From Shewanella surugensis (GTDB lineage Bacteria; Pseudomonadota; Gammaproteobacteria; Enterobacterales; Shewanellaceae), in the NCBI RefSeq assembly GCF_023284005.1, contig NZ_JAKIKS010000061.1, forward strand, positions 1 to 33,764: a stretch of DNA of 33,764 nucleotides. The letters run 5' to 3'. The notes under the pieces were generated by a model, which did not search any database, was not told the origin of the DNA, and saw only the letters and a program-made list of their open reading frames with translations. This document shows, in pieces, positions 1-8,285 of this stretch. Position numbers and translations under genes: made by a program. Each line of letters starts with the position of its first letter. Within the stretch, counting starts at the first letter, position 1.

Positions 1-177
1 ACGCTCACGCTCTTCTGGAGCGTTATCGATTTGTGCGAAGTCTTTAACGTCACCACCATAAGTCTTACTTAAAACTGCAGAAATAGCAGCAGTTAGTGTA
101 GTTTTACCATGGTCGACGTGACCAATTGTACCTACATTTACGTGAGGTTTACTACGTTCGAATTTTTCTTTAGCCAT
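1..177 (-). CDS. tuf: Elongation factor Tu (5' end only, runs off the window)
   Basis: The first 59 codons of EF-Tu, the GTPase that brings aminoacyl-tRNA to the ribosome. The protein begins MAKEKFERSKPHVNVGTIGH and continues into the G1 P-loop GHVDHGKT (about residues 19-26), which is diagnostic. The rest lies beyond position 1. The start ATG is at 177. It is the last gene of a tRNA-Thr/Tyr/Gly-tuf unit, the same order as thrU-tyrU-glyT-(thrT)-tufB in E. coli, so it corresponds to the tufB copy. Expression probably depends on the tRNA promoter at 670-698. The 190 bases between tRNA-Gly and tuf hold no further tRNA that I can fold. Confidence 0.97.
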   Translation of the reverse strand, partial: MAKEKFERSKPHVNVGTIGHVDHGKTTLTAAISAVLSKTYGGDVKDFAQIDNAPEERER

Positions 178-337
178 GGTATTGCCCCAATCCAAAGTAC
201 TTGGTGATGAAACTTCAAATATGATAAAAAATCCGATGCATTGAATGGTATCGAATCGGTTGATTTGAATAATTAGAAAATGATAAAGAAGAGTTGTTGA
301 TAGGTGTGAAACTGATGGCCTCGCCCTGCTTAAGAGC

Positions 338-357
338 GTGCTCGACAGAATGAGCAC
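338..357 (-). other. Small hairpin between tRNA-Gly and tuf
   Basis: A perfect 6-bp inverted repeat (GTGCTC / GAGCAC, 8-nt loop) lies 11 bases beyond the CCA end of tRNA-Gly, in the tRNA-tuf spacer. In E. coli a fourth tRNA (thrT) occupies this spacer. Here only this hairpin is visible. It could be an RNA-processing signal or a tRNA relic; neither is shown. Confidence 0.35.
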
Positions 358-367
358 AAATCATAAT

Positions 368-441
368 TGGAGCGGATGGCGGGAATCGAACCCGCGTTAT
401 CAGCTTGGAAGGCTGGAGTAATACCATTATACGACATCCGC
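368..441 (-). tRNA. tRNA-Gly (anticodon TCC)
   Basis: The 74-nt gene reads GCGGATG...CATCCGCTCCA with a fully paired acceptor stem and encoded CCA. The anticodon loop is CTTCCAA, giving TCC. The T arm GCGGGTTCGATTCCCGC is canonical. It is the last tRNA of the three-tRNA operon ahead of tuf, equivalent to E. coli glyT. Confidence 0.96.
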
Positions 442-481
442 GCAACCTACTTTAAGGTTACCTAACTACCCATTATAAAAA

Positions 482-566
482 TGGTGGAGGGAGAAGGATT
501 CGAACCTTCGAAGGCTGAGCCGTCAGATTTACAGTCTGATCCCTTTGGCCACTCGGGAACCCCTCC
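482..566 (-). tRNA. tRNA-Tyr (anticodon GTA)
   Basis: The 85-nt class II tRNA has a long variable arm, acceptor stem GGAGGGG/CCCTCC, anticodon loop CTGTAAA (GTA) and encoded CCA. It lies between tRNA-Thr and tRNA-Gly, in the position of E. coli tyrU. Confidence 0.96.
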
Positions 567-575
567 GATGAAATG

Positions 576-651
<76 letters not shown>

Positions 652-669
652 GTATCATTTCGGTAGCGG

Positions 670-698
670 ATATTATGGAAGTCTGAGCATAAGTGCAA
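670..698 (-). promoter_or_regulatory. Strong sigma70 promoter of the tRNA-tuf operon
   Basis: On the minus strand the sequence shows TTGCAC (693-698), a 17-base spacer, and TAATAT (670-675), followed by a C/G-rich discriminator CCGCTACCG. Near-consensus hexamers with a GC-rich discriminator are typical of stringently controlled stable-RNA promoters. An A+T-rich tract lies upstream (about 705-735) and could be an UP element. The stringent control is inference from these features. Confidence 0.85.
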
Positions 699-745
699 TA
701 GCTAAATTGTATTTTTATTAAAAAAAAGTGTTAATCGATGTTTTT

Positions 746-774
746 TTGTCCTAAAATCGACTTTTCAGTTTAAA
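746..774 (+). promoter_or_regulatory. Possible coaA promoter
   Basis: TTGTCC (746-751), a 17-base spacer and TTTAAA (769-774) lie about 110 bases before the coaA start. The match is partial, so this is a candidate only. Confidence 0.35.
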
Positions 775-883
775 AACACATCACTTTCACAGCAAGAAAC
801 ATCTTACCCCTCTCAATCTCCGCTTTATTCTTGTTCCCCATAAAATCATAGTGTAATGTGCCTTGCCTAAGGAGAATAAAGTT

Positions 884-1834
884 ATGACATCGGCAAATCA
901 AATTCACAATGCGCTTTACCTTGCTTTTCAAAGGGTCCAATGGGCAGAGTTACGCAATTCAGTCCCCTTAACATTGAATGAAACCGATCTTGCAAATTTA
1001 CGCGGTATCAATGAGAAGATTTCTCTTACGGAAGTCACTGACATCTATTTGCCACTCAGCCGATTATTAAATTTGATTGTAGGTGCTAAACAACAACGCG
1101 GACTCACACTTAATCAGTTTTTAGGTCACACTCCACCTAAAAGACCTTATATTATCAGTATTGCCGGCAGTGTTGCCGTAGGAAAAAGTACTACGGCGAG
1201 AATTTTACAAGCCTTATTACGCCAGTGGCCAGAACACCCACAAGTAGACTTAATTACCACCGATGGCTTTTTGTACCCTTTATCCGAGCTCAAAAGACGG
1301 GGCTTACTACAACGTAAAGGGTTTCCTGAAAGTTATGATATGAAATTGCTTATTGAGTTCATCACTCAAATTAAGTCGGGTGATGCTTCCGTAAATGCTC
1401 CGTTATATTCACACATTACTTACGATAGGATCCCCCATCAATATCAAGTCATTAACCAACCTGATATTTTGATTCTTGAAGGATTAAATGTATTACAAAC
1501 GGGGCAAGACTCAACTTTCGACACCAAACGCCCTTTTTTATCAGACTTCGTCGACTTCTCGGTGTATGTCGATTCCAGCAAATCGTTATTAAAACAATGG
1601 TATGTAGAGCGATTCCTGCAATTTAGAAAAGGGGCTTTCGCCAATCCTAAGTCTTATTTCCACCACTACTCCCATCTCAGCGATGAAGAGTCCGTTCAAA
1701 TCGCCTCGAATATTTGGGATAGTATTAACGGACCAAACTTACAGCTTAATATTGAGCCCACTCGCGATAGAGCGCATTTAATTTTACAGAAAGGACCCGA
1801 TCATTTAATGGATCAGGTGCTCTTGAGAAAGTAG
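884..1834 (+). CDS. coaA: Pantothenate kinase (type I)
   Basis: Phosphorylates pantothenate with ATP, the first and regulated step of coenzyme A synthesis, in the cytosol. The ORF is open from a TTG at 863, but ATG 884 is the likely start: an AAGGAG box sits 10 bases upstream and the resulting 316 aa equals the E. coli enzyme. A P-loop GSVAVGKS lies at residues 95-102, and the family's DGFLYP and RGFPESYD-type segments (here KGFPESYD) follow. It is transcribed divergently from the tRNA operon and converges on birA, the same arrangement as in E. coli. Nothing looks unusual. Confidence 0.97.
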   Translation: MTSANQIHNALYLAFQRVQWAELRNSVPLTLNETDLANLRGINEKISLTEVTDIYLPLSRLLNLIVGAKQQRGLTLNQFLGHTPPKRPYIISIAGSVAVGKSTTARILQALLRQWPEHPQVDLITTDGFLYPLSELKRRGLLQRKGFPESYDMKLLIEFITQIKSGDASVNAPLYSHITYDRIPHQYQVINQPDILILEGLNVLQTGQDSTFDTKRPFLSDFVDFSVYVDSSKSLLKQWYVERFLQFRKGAFANPKSYFHHYSHLSDEESVQIASNIWDSINGPNLQLNIEPTRDRAHLILQKGPDHLMDQVLLRK

Positions 1835-1859
1835 TGGCTTGAAAAAGTATTAACAAACC

Positions 1860-1884
1860 ATTAGCTTGCACTGCGCAAGCTAAT
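1860..1884. terminator. Hairpin between convergent coaA and birA
   Basis: A 10-bp stem (ATTAGCTTGC / GCAAGCTAAT, 5-nt loop) spans the birA stop codon and sits 25 bases after the coaA stop. It is a good candidate for a shared terminator of two convergent genes, although the U-tracts on either side are short. Confidence 0.5.
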
Positions 1885-2823
1885 TTCTCCGCCAACATAA
1901 GCTTCAAGGCCCTGAGTCGTTTCCAATAAAATAGCACCTTTATCATCAATCCCTTTACAGATCCCCGACACATGATTACTGGCCATCGATAAAATGACCG
2001 CTTGATTAAGGAACAAATCCGCCGCTTGCCAACGTACCATAAAGGCAACTAACCCTTGCGCCTCAAACAAACGTAAATCAGTGAATAACTGCTTTTGTAA
2101 CGCAATCACCAAATCCGTTTTACTGGGTTTATGTTCAAGTTCAGATAAGTCACTCCAAGGCTGACCAATCGCATCCCCTTGTGCATTAGGCATCGCCATA
2201 TTAATGCCAATGCCAATAACCACATTGCATTCACTGTCGGTTTGACCACTCATTTCAACTAATACGCCAGCTAATTTTTTGTGGTTAAGATAAATATCAT
2301 TAGGCCATTTAACCCCTAATCCACTCACTCCAAATGCTTCCAACACTTTGACCAGTGAACAAGCTACCACTAAGCTCAATCCCATGGCTTGCGCCATTCC
2401 TTGTGGAAAAGACCAAAATATTGAGGTATATAAATGACAACCGTAAGGGGAAAACCAAGTCCGCCCTCGCCGTCCTCTGCCAGCAGATTGATATTCAGAC
2501 ACACAAATATCACCCGACTTTAGCTCATCCATATGTTTTAATAAAAAAGCATTAGTGCTACCCAGTTCATTAAAATAAAAGCAGCGATTATGTGTCGCAG
2601 CCGTTAGCTTTTCTTCATCGACCAAATACACCAAATTAACCAATTTATAACCTTTACCTTTCACGCTATAAATATCCACACCATATTCTTCAAGCGCACT
2701 GATGTGATTGGCAATGGCCGTACGTGAAATACCTAAAAGTTGCGCAAGGATTTCACCAGACACAAAATTTTCATCGGCTAATGCCATTAATATTTGTCTT
2801 TTTCTCGCCCAATGATCGATCAT
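1861..2823 (-). CDS. birA: Bifunctional biotin-protein ligase / biotin operon repressor
   Basis: Forms biotinyl-AMP, transfers biotin to BCCP, and represses the biotin operon. At 320 aa it matches the full-length E. coli protein (321). Residues 20-45 form the winged-helix DNA-binding domain (GEILAQLLGISRTAIANHIS), so this is the bifunctional form. The biotin/ATP loop GRGRRGR is at 115-121, KWPND at 172-176, and the catalytic Lys in HKKLAGV near 183. The start ATG 2823 lies 5 bases after the murB stop, so murB-birA is an operon. Confidence 0.97.
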   Translation of the reverse strand: MIDHWARKRQILMALADENFVSGEILAQLLGISRTAIANHISALEEYGVDIYSVKGKGYKLVNLVYLVDEEKLTAATHNRCFYFNELGSTNAFLLKHMDELKSGDICVSEYQSAGRGRRGRTWFSPYGCHLYTSIFWSFPQGMAQAMGLSLVVACSLVKVLEAFGVSGLGVKWPNDIYLNHKKLAGVLVEMSGQTDSECNVVIGIGINMAMPNAQGDAIGQPWSDLSELEHKPSKTDLVIALQKQLFTDLRLFEAQGLVAFMVRWQAADLFLNQAVILSMASNHVSGICKGIDDKGAILLETTQGLEAYVGGEISLRSAS

Positions 2824-2828
2824 GTCTT

Positions 2829-3863
2829 TTATCCTTTGTTTATTTCACCTGTTGCACCAATGATACGAGGTTCAGGCTCAAGTTGGATACCAAATAATTG
2901 CACAATGCGATCAATGATTAAATCGGCCAATTGACATACATCACGGCCCGTCGCAGCCCCATTATTAACGAGCACTAACGCTTGCTGCTCATGTACACTG
3001 GCATCAGCACAGCTCATTCCTTTTAATCCCGCTTTATCGATCAGCCACGCTGCGGCTAACTTCATCTCTTGACTGCCCATCTGAAAAGCCACAATATCCG
3101 GATAATGATCCCGTAAACGCTCAAAAGTTGCGACAGGCACCACCGGATTTTTAAAAAAACTACCCGCATTGCCTAACACTAATGGATCGGGTAATTTTTC
3201 CCGCCTAAGCTGACAAACATAATCAAACACATGCCTAGGTTCAATCCCCCCTTTCGCTAAGGAGCTTAATGGACCATAAGCCAAAATGGGCTGCCACTCT
3301 TTCGCCAGCTTTATTCCCACAGCGGTTATCATAACTTGTCCTTTTAATTTCCCTTTAAAAATAGATTCTCGATAAGTGAAATGACATTCAAAACCCGATA
3401 GACATTTCAGCTCACCTGATGATAAATCAAGATACTCAACCCAGTCACATATATCACCAAATTCAATACCATAGGCACCAATATTTTGAATAGGTGCAGC
3501 GCCTACCGTGCCAGGGATCAAGGCCAAATTTTCAATACCACCAATATCATTATCTACACATAGACTCACCAAATCATGCCAATTCTCACCGGCTTCAACC
3601 CGTAAGTAAAAATACGTTTCATCTTCTTCAATCTTGATGCCTTTGGTTAATATTCTCACCACATGCCCTTGATAATCGTCCACCAGCACAATATTACTGC
3701 CACCACCTAAGATCAACACAGGTAAGTCTTGACGATAAAGCTCAAGGCAAGTCGAAATCAACTCTGCTTTATCACTTATCTCATGCAAGGACATGCAAGC
3801 ATGATCGATCCCGAATGTATTATAAGCTTTTAAAGAAGCAGAAGATTTCATTATCTGTGTCAT
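2829..3863 (-). CDS. murB: UDP-N-acetylenolpyruvoylglucosamine reductase
   Basis: FAD- and NADPH-dependent reduction of UDP-GlcNAc-enolpyruvate to UDP-MurNAc in peptidoglycan synthesis. It shows the type I MurB signatures: YNTFGID near the N-terminus, the FAD loop LGGGSN, GENWHDLV, LALIPGTVGAAPIQNIGAYG, and the active-site GNAGSFFKNPV with its catalytic Ser. The frame is open to ATG 3917 (362 aa), but family members are about 340 aa. ATG 3863 gives 344 aa and ATG 3851 gives 340; none of the three has a convincing ribosome site, so the start is uncertain. It is followed by birA after 5 bases. In E. coli this pair directly follows an rrn operon; here a 5S gene ends about 29.7 kb away. Confidence 0.95.
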   Translation of the reverse strand: MTQIMKSSASLKAYNTFGIDHACMSLHEISDKAELISTCLELYRQDLPVLILGGGSNIVLVDDYQGHVVRILTKGIKIEEDETYFYLRVEAGENWHDLVSLCVDNDIGGIENLALIPGTVGAAPIQNIGAYGIEFGDICDWVEYLDLSSGELKCLSGFECHFTYRESIFKGKLKGQVMITAVGIKLAKEWQPILAYGPLSSLAKGGIEPRHVFDYVCQLRREKLPDPLVLGNAGSFFKNPVVPVATFERLRDHYPDIVAFQMGSQEMKLAAAWLIDKAGLKGMSCADASVHEQQALVLVNNGAATGRDVCQLADLIIDRIVQLFGIQLEPEPRIIGATGEINKG

Positions 3864-4034
3864 AATAGGTTTGGCTAAAGGTTTCGTTTTGGATTTGATT
3901 AATGAGTTAAGCGACATAAAAAAGATGCGTTATTAAGAAAGTCACATTGTAGCTTAAATGAACACTAATGAGTATGAGCAATCTCGCCCCTCCCCACAAA
4001 CAAGCCGAGCAACAGACTATTAGCGCCATTATGA

Positions 4035-4772
4035 CTATACCGCTCTGATGATAAATTTGCCCCCACCAATTTGCCCCGCTTCTAACGCCATCAACAAAGT
4101 TTGATACCAAGTCAAAGTATACTGATACCAAGCTTCATCAAATAAGCTAATAATGGCCTCACGTTTGCTTGCAAGTTTTGCTATAAAGTGAATATAAGCC
4201 TTAATGTAATTACCCGTCCAATCCTCGAGGCGAATTAGCTGCCAATGACTTTGTGCTAACCAAGACGAGATAGTATCCAGTGCAATAGGTTGGCCTATTT
4301 CGCTGCCCAAACTTTTTGGAAGGAGCTGTTCTTTCTTAAGGGTATAATCACAAATAAGCAAATGCGCGCCTCTTTGACACTGCTGCCTAATCATCTTTAA
4401 GGATTGTTGTTGATCGCTTAATGAGTAAAAGACATTAAACAAATAAATGAGATCGAAATTATCCCTCCCGATATCAGTAAGTGACAACACATCTAGCGAA
4501 TAAAACAACACATCTGGATATTGCCGCTTCGCATACTGGATAGACACCTCATCAATATCGACACCAACGAGCTTGCCCCAATCATTGGAATGAAACCAAT
4601 TTGCCGTCCCGCCACGACCGCAACCTAAATCCAATACGTTGTTAATCTTCTCTTTGGGTAAACCCATCACAGCATCAATAATCGCCAACTCTTCCCCAGG
4701 GTGGGCAAAATCGCCTTCTCGTACCATAGCTAAAATACATTTCCCCTGCGGGGAGTTCATTTTGAAAGTCAT
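4035..4772 (-). CDS. Class I SAM-dependent methyltransferase
   Basis: A 245-aa cytosolic methyltransferase of unknown substrate. Motif I is VLDLGCGRGGT (about residues 45-55), motif II VGVDID follows, and motif IV lies in DNFDLIYLFNVFYSL, all typical of the Methyltransf_11/25 fold. No membrane segment is visible. The start ATG 4772 has a weak AGGG box; an internal ATG four codons later is an alternative. It precedes murB on the same strand with a 117-170 base gap depending on the murB start, so co-transcription is possible. It resembles small-molecule methyltransferases more than RNA or protein ones, but this cannot be settled from the sequence. Confidence 0.85.
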   Translation of the reverse strand: MTFKMNSPQGKCILAMVREGDFAHPGEELAIIDAVMGLPKEKINNVLDLGCGRGGTANWFHSNDWGKLVGVDIDEVSIQYAKRQYPDVLFYSLDVLSLTDIGRDNFDLIYLFNVFYSLSDQQQSLKMIRQQCQRGAHLLICDYTLKKEQLLPKSLGSEIGQPIALDTISSWLAQSHWQLIRLEDWTGNYIKAYIHFIAKLASKREAIISLFDEAWYQYTLTWYQTLLMALEAGQIGGGKFIIRAV

Positions 4773-4897
4773 GGTATCCCTGTATTGTCATATTTAATCT
4801 GTATCACTAGTGTAATCAGTAATCGTAAGGTAGGCATGAAAAAATCATCATCCCGATCTTTATCTAAAGCAACAAAATCAAAATATACACCATAAAA

Positions 4898-4939
4898 AGC
4901 CAAGTAACCTATCGAATGAATTTGATAGGTTACTTGGCT
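4898..4939 (-). terminator. Strong rho-independent terminator of the small secreted-peptide gene
   Basis: A perfect 16-bp inverted repeat (arms 4898-4913 and 4924-4939, 10-nt loop). On the minus strand the stem is followed by TTTTTATGG. It begins 37 bases after the stop of the 43-codon ORF at 4976-5107, so that ORF is the likely terminated gene. Confidence 0.85.
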
Positions 4940-4975
4940 CGAAAAGATGCCCCATTCTCCAGATGAAATGCAACC

Positions 4976-5107
4976 CTAAATGGCATTGGACGCATATTGG
5001 GTGATGCGACAATAAGAGTAAGTGGTTTCATCACCTGCAAATGCGGGTATTGATATCAACATGGATAACAAACCGAATAAAGCCACTCTCTTTTTCACTT
5101 TAAACAT
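4976..5107 (-). CDS. Tiny predicted secreted peptide (unknown function)
   Basis: A 43-codon ORF. Its first half is a textbook Sec signal peptide: basic MFKVKKRVA, hydrophobic LFGLLSMLISI, and an AFA cleavage site before GDETT. The mature product would be about 19 residues (GDETTYSYCRITQYASNAI) with a single Cys. The ATG 5107 abuts an AAAAAGGA box, so translation may instead start at GTG 5098, nine bases after that box, giving 40 aa. It sits 131 bases downstream of the decarboxylase fusion on the same strand and is followed by a strong terminator, which argues it is a real transcribed gene. I do not recognise the family. It could be a truncated periplasmic protein. Confidence 0.55.
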   Translation of the reverse strand: MFKVKKRVALFGLLSMLISIPAFAGDETTYSYCRITQYASNAI

Positions 5108-5124
5108 TCCTTTTTATTCATAGT

Positions 5125-5150
5125 GGTGTTAACCAGTAAAGGATAACACC
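5125..5150. promoter_or_regulatory. Inverted repeat upstream of the small secreted-peptide gene
   Basis: GGTGTTA (5125-5131) and TAACACC (5144-5150) form a perfect 7-bp inverted repeat with a 12-base spacer, 18 bases upstream of the small ORF start. A second, weaker repeat AATAAC/GTTATT lies at 5151-5168. It could be an operator or an attenuating hairpin; which one is not determinable here. Confidence 0.35.
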
Positions 5151-5238
5151 AATAACATTAACGTTATTAATAAATTAACTAATAAAGAAAATCAGTAACA
5201 CTGCTTACCAAGACACTCTAAGCAATGTCACTTAAGCA

Positions 5239-7050
5239 TCAAAAATTAACCGAGCGCGTCACCTCACCAATAAACTCATCGAGTAAGCTTTTATCCGCAT
5301 GGGGCATCACCACCACATGGGACATGCCTTGTGCCACGGGTAACATCCATTTTTTACAGATCGCCGCATTCGGCGCTGGCATGTATACAATATTAGAAGC
5401 ATTATTTAATTGTGCATCAATACCGATAGCCCTTAATTGCTCCTGTAAATAATGCGCTAAATCCACACAACGCATGGCCTGTTCTTTAATGCCGCTTTCT
5501 TTTAATGTATCGATTCGATAAGCGGCTAACAAGGCTGCAAGCCCCGAACGAGAACACGTTAATGTATTATTTTCACTGGCAATATACTCCACAAATGCTT
5601 GCGTCGTGACCGAATTACTCTGTTGTTTTTGCGTTAACACTAAGCCCGCAGGGGTGATATTGCCTAAAAATTTATGCAAGCTAATCGATAGAGCATCAAC
5701 ATCCTGACCTATCTTAAGCGGCACCGCACCGTAAGCCTTAGGTAAAAAGGGCAAGAAACTGCCATGCAATGCTGCATCAGCATGAATAAAATGCGGCTTA
5801 TCGGCTAATATTTTTTTTATCTGCAGCACATCATCGATAGCACCCCGCATCGTCGTACCGATATTGGCCAACACCACCACGGGCCCTTCAATTTGTGTTA
5901 GTTTATCTTCTAGTGCCTCGTAGTCCATTTCACCATTACTTAAACAGGGCAACACATGATATTGCTTGGCATATTTTTCAACGATGCTAGTGGCACTATA
6001 GTGGCTTTCCTCTGACATCAACACACAAGCATCAGGGAATTGTTTAAAGCCTTTAAGCAAGCCATATTCCATGGCCTCTGTACCACCACTGGTCACATAA
6101 CCGTATGTGTCTTCCTGCGTTAAACCATATTGCTTAGCAAAAAAGTAAATCACTTTTCTCTCGAAGCCTTTAGTGCTTAATCTGTGCGAAGAAGGGCAAA
6201 AAGGATCGCCACTATTATTCATTAACACTTCCAGCGCGTCGCTCAAGGATGAAAAATCAAATGCCATATTACCAGGCTTACCCAACATCTGACGCTTACG
6301 ACTCTTAATATCTGCTAATAAGGTTCGATACTCACTTTCAATCTTTAAATCAGGCTTTTCACGAATAGGCTGGCTAAAATCTTGCACTAACACGCCATAA
6401 ACAGGATCTCCTCGCCATTTTAGTGCCGCTGGCATTTTCTCATTAATGTCTTTAAAGACTTCCTGACCTTCGAATCTGAAATCAGCATATTTTTTTTCAA
6501 CAAAATGATGATGCCCATCGGCATTCACTTGCTCAGCAATATGGTAGGTCACCGGAGAGGTAATCACCCCCACAAAGCGCTCATAGCCTAATGAAACCGC
6601 TTGCCTTCGCGCCAAGTCAATTAAATGAACAGCAATTCCACGCCCTGCATAAGCTAAATCAACCCCAATCATTAATTGATCAAGGGTCTTTTTATTCTCC
6701 TGAGGTTTAACATCACTTATGGCTTCGTCAATCATTGCCATCATGGGCAGTAGAGGTTCACACACATTGACACTGGATAAGTCATCCTGCATGTCATGGG
6801 CAATAAAGGCAGCGACAACACGGTTGTTATCCTGTTTATCTATCGCCACAATACTCAATTTTTGCGGCAAAATAATCAAACAGACACTATGAACAAAATC
6901 GAGCATTTGGGGTTTAGAGATATTCAGTGCTATCGCGCCGGGTTCAAAACTAATGAAAGCCGAGGTCAGAATGTCAGCCACTTCATTAAGGTGAGAAAAC
7001 GCCATTGGCATATAATGAATGTCATCGAGAATATTAGGAAAAAGAGTCAT
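5239..7050 (-). CDS. GNAT acetyltransferase - PLP (histidine-decarboxylase-like) fusion protein
   Basis: A 603-aa two-domain protein. Residues 15-190 look like a GNAT N-acyltransferase, with the acyl-CoA loop AGRGIA (135-140) in LMIGVDLAYAGRGIAVHLI. Residues 240-600 are a group II PLP decarboxylase closest in motif set to bacterial histidine decarboxylase: GYVTSGGTEA (317-326), ESHYS with the ring-stacking His350, ANIGTTMRGAIDD (395-407), HADAALHG with the PLP-N1 Asp425, and SLHKF with the Schiff-base Lys460. The group II fold is known from the family; substrate is not. The fusion suggests decarboxylation of an amino acid and N-acylation of the amine in one polypeptide (inference). The start ATG 7050 has a weak AGGT site. 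A tiny secreted peptide gene follows. Confidence 0.85.
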   Translation of the reverse strand: MTLFPNILDDIHYMPMAFSHLNEVADILTSAFISFEPGAIALNISKPQMLDFVHSVCLIILPQKLSIVAIDKQDNNRVVAAFIAHDMQDDLSSVNVCEPLLPMMAMIDEAISDVKPQENKKTLDQLMIGVDLAYAGRGIAVHLIDLARRQAVSLGYERFVGVITSPVTYHIAEQVNADGHHHFVEKKYADFRFEGQEVFKDINEKMPAALKWRGDPVYGVLVQDFSQPIREKPDLKIESEYRTLLADIKSRKRQMLGKPGNMAFDFSSLSDALEVLMNNSGDPFCPSSHRLSTKGFERKVIYFFAKQYGLTQEDTYGYVTSGGTEAMEYGLLKGFKQFPDACVLMSEESHYSATSIVEKYAKQYHVLPCLSNGEMDYEALEDKLTQIEGPVVVLANIGTTMRGAIDDVLQIKKILADKPHFIHADAALHGSFLPFLPKAYGAVPLKIGQDVDALSISLHKFLGNITPAGLVLTQKQQSNSVTTQAFVEYIASENNTLTCSRSGLAALLAAYRIDTLKESGIKEQAMRCVDLAHYLQEQLRAIGIDAQLNNASNIVYMPAPNAAICKKWMLPVAQGMSHVVVMPHADKSLLDEFIGEVTRSVNF

Positions 7051-7574
7051 AAATAACCTATCTGATTAAACAATAGAAAAGGGAATGAATTCGCTAAACA
7101 GATCTGAAACCAATACTTTCAAATCCCAGCAATTTCAGGTGATTTTGATTGCTTCAGTTCGCATATCCCACGCTACTTGAAGATGCAGAATTCAGCTGAA
7201 ATTAACAGTCTTGTAGGCAAGGTCGTTAATTGCTCCTGCATTAATGACATTCCCGCCATCTGATGTTTAAGGTCTTTATTGCTCCAGACAATAATAAGAC
7301 ATTCCCTATATCCATATAGGTCAGATAACAAATGTCGTGATCACATGGATGTGAGTGAACGACCATGACGGTCTTCTTGAGCAGAGTGCCTAGCATTCTC
7401 ACTTTATGTTCTGTCACGCGGCATAAAAGACGTTCCTCTTTAATTGTCAGAGTCAGCCCGTTGGGGTCCGTAAAAACGCTAACGTCTACGTTACATCACC
7501 TTAAAAGACAATAAGCATTCTTGCGATAATGCACCTTGAATTAAGCATTTTACAGGCTCTGAAAACATCCACTT
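7051..7574. repeat. Gene-free spacer carrying a copy of the dispersed repeat (module R)
   Basis: No coding frame is visible. Positions about 7258-7366 match module R of the repeats flanking the restriction island, including its hairpin core at 7332-7366 (ATGTCGT, CACAT-GG-ATGTG, ACGACCAT). The repeat lies between two same-strand genes, so it may have been inserted within what was one transcription unit. The remainder (7370-7574) has short A+T-rich and inverted stretches but no feature I can name. Confidence 0.6.
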
Positions 7575-8285
7575 TCAAGTGGCTTGAGTATAAATAGCAT
7601 CCACATGGCGTAATACATTTTCATTTTTAGCCATACCAACAGACGCAAGAACGCCCATCAATTGCTCTTTATTAAAAATATTATGTCGCTCAAGATAAAT
7701 TTTAGTGTGTTCGCTATCATCACTCACAAACACGAGATCTTGCGGCATAATGTGGCGGATCCCTATCATGGGTAATTCTGAGTCAAAAGGATAAAAGGCA
7801 TCATTGTGTAAGCCGCTGACAGGACATTGCGAGTAAAACTGCCCTATCATATTGTCATAAGACATAAATTCTGATTTGAGAGAGCGTTGCACCCGCTCAA
7901 CGATACTTGCACCCACCTCATCCCCTTGCTCTTTATTCACCATCACAATCACAATCGTATTAAGGTGGCTTTCAGGTAATAGCCTGAAATACGCCCCGTA
8001 TTGCAACAGTTGCGACTCAATATCAGCATCTTCAGTATGGGAGTCGTACAATAAGTAAGAGGCTAATGCTTTGCGCTTATTAAGCGCGGCAGGCACAAAA
8101 GGACAAACGGGCCCTTTACGCCCAAGCTCTAGATGAGGTCTCGCTAAATACTGCTTAAGCCAACGTTCTGTTTGTACAAGATAATGCGCAATTTTCGTCG
8201 CATAAACGGCATCCTTATCACTAACGGCCGTGAGAATATCATTGCTTTCTAAACACTTTTTAGCATCTATAGTAAAAAACTGCAT
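7575..8285 (-). CDS. Uncharacterised CPFVP-motif protein (DUF6875-like)
   Basis: A 236-aa soluble protein without signal peptide or membrane helix. The strongest motif is RPHLELGRKGPVCPFVPAAL (residues 49-68) around Cys61. From memory this matches the uncharacterised DUF6875 family, whose members sit beside biosynthetic enzymes; I could not check this. A second Cys-containing stretch, QCPVSGLHNDAFYP, lies near 155-170. It is upstream of the decarboxylase fusion on the same strand, separated by a repeat-bearing spacer. The start ATG 8285 has a weak AGGTAG site. Function unknown. Confidence 0.7.
   Translation of the reverse strand: MQFFTIDAKKCLESNDILTAVSDKDAVYATKIAHYLVQTERWLKQYLARPHLELGRKGPVCPFVPAALNKRKALASYLLYDSHTEDADIESQLLQYGAYFRLLPESHLNTIVIVMVNKEQGDEVGASIVERVQRSLKSEFMSYDNMIGQFYSQCPVSGLHNDAFYPFDSELPMIGIRHIMPQDLVFVSDDSEHTKIYLERHNIFNKEQLMGVLASVGMAKNENVLRHVDAIYTQAT

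Noticed and set aside
863..883. TTG start adding seven residues to coaA
   Set aside because: The AAGGAG box lies within this stretch and points to ATG 884; the length then equals that of the family.
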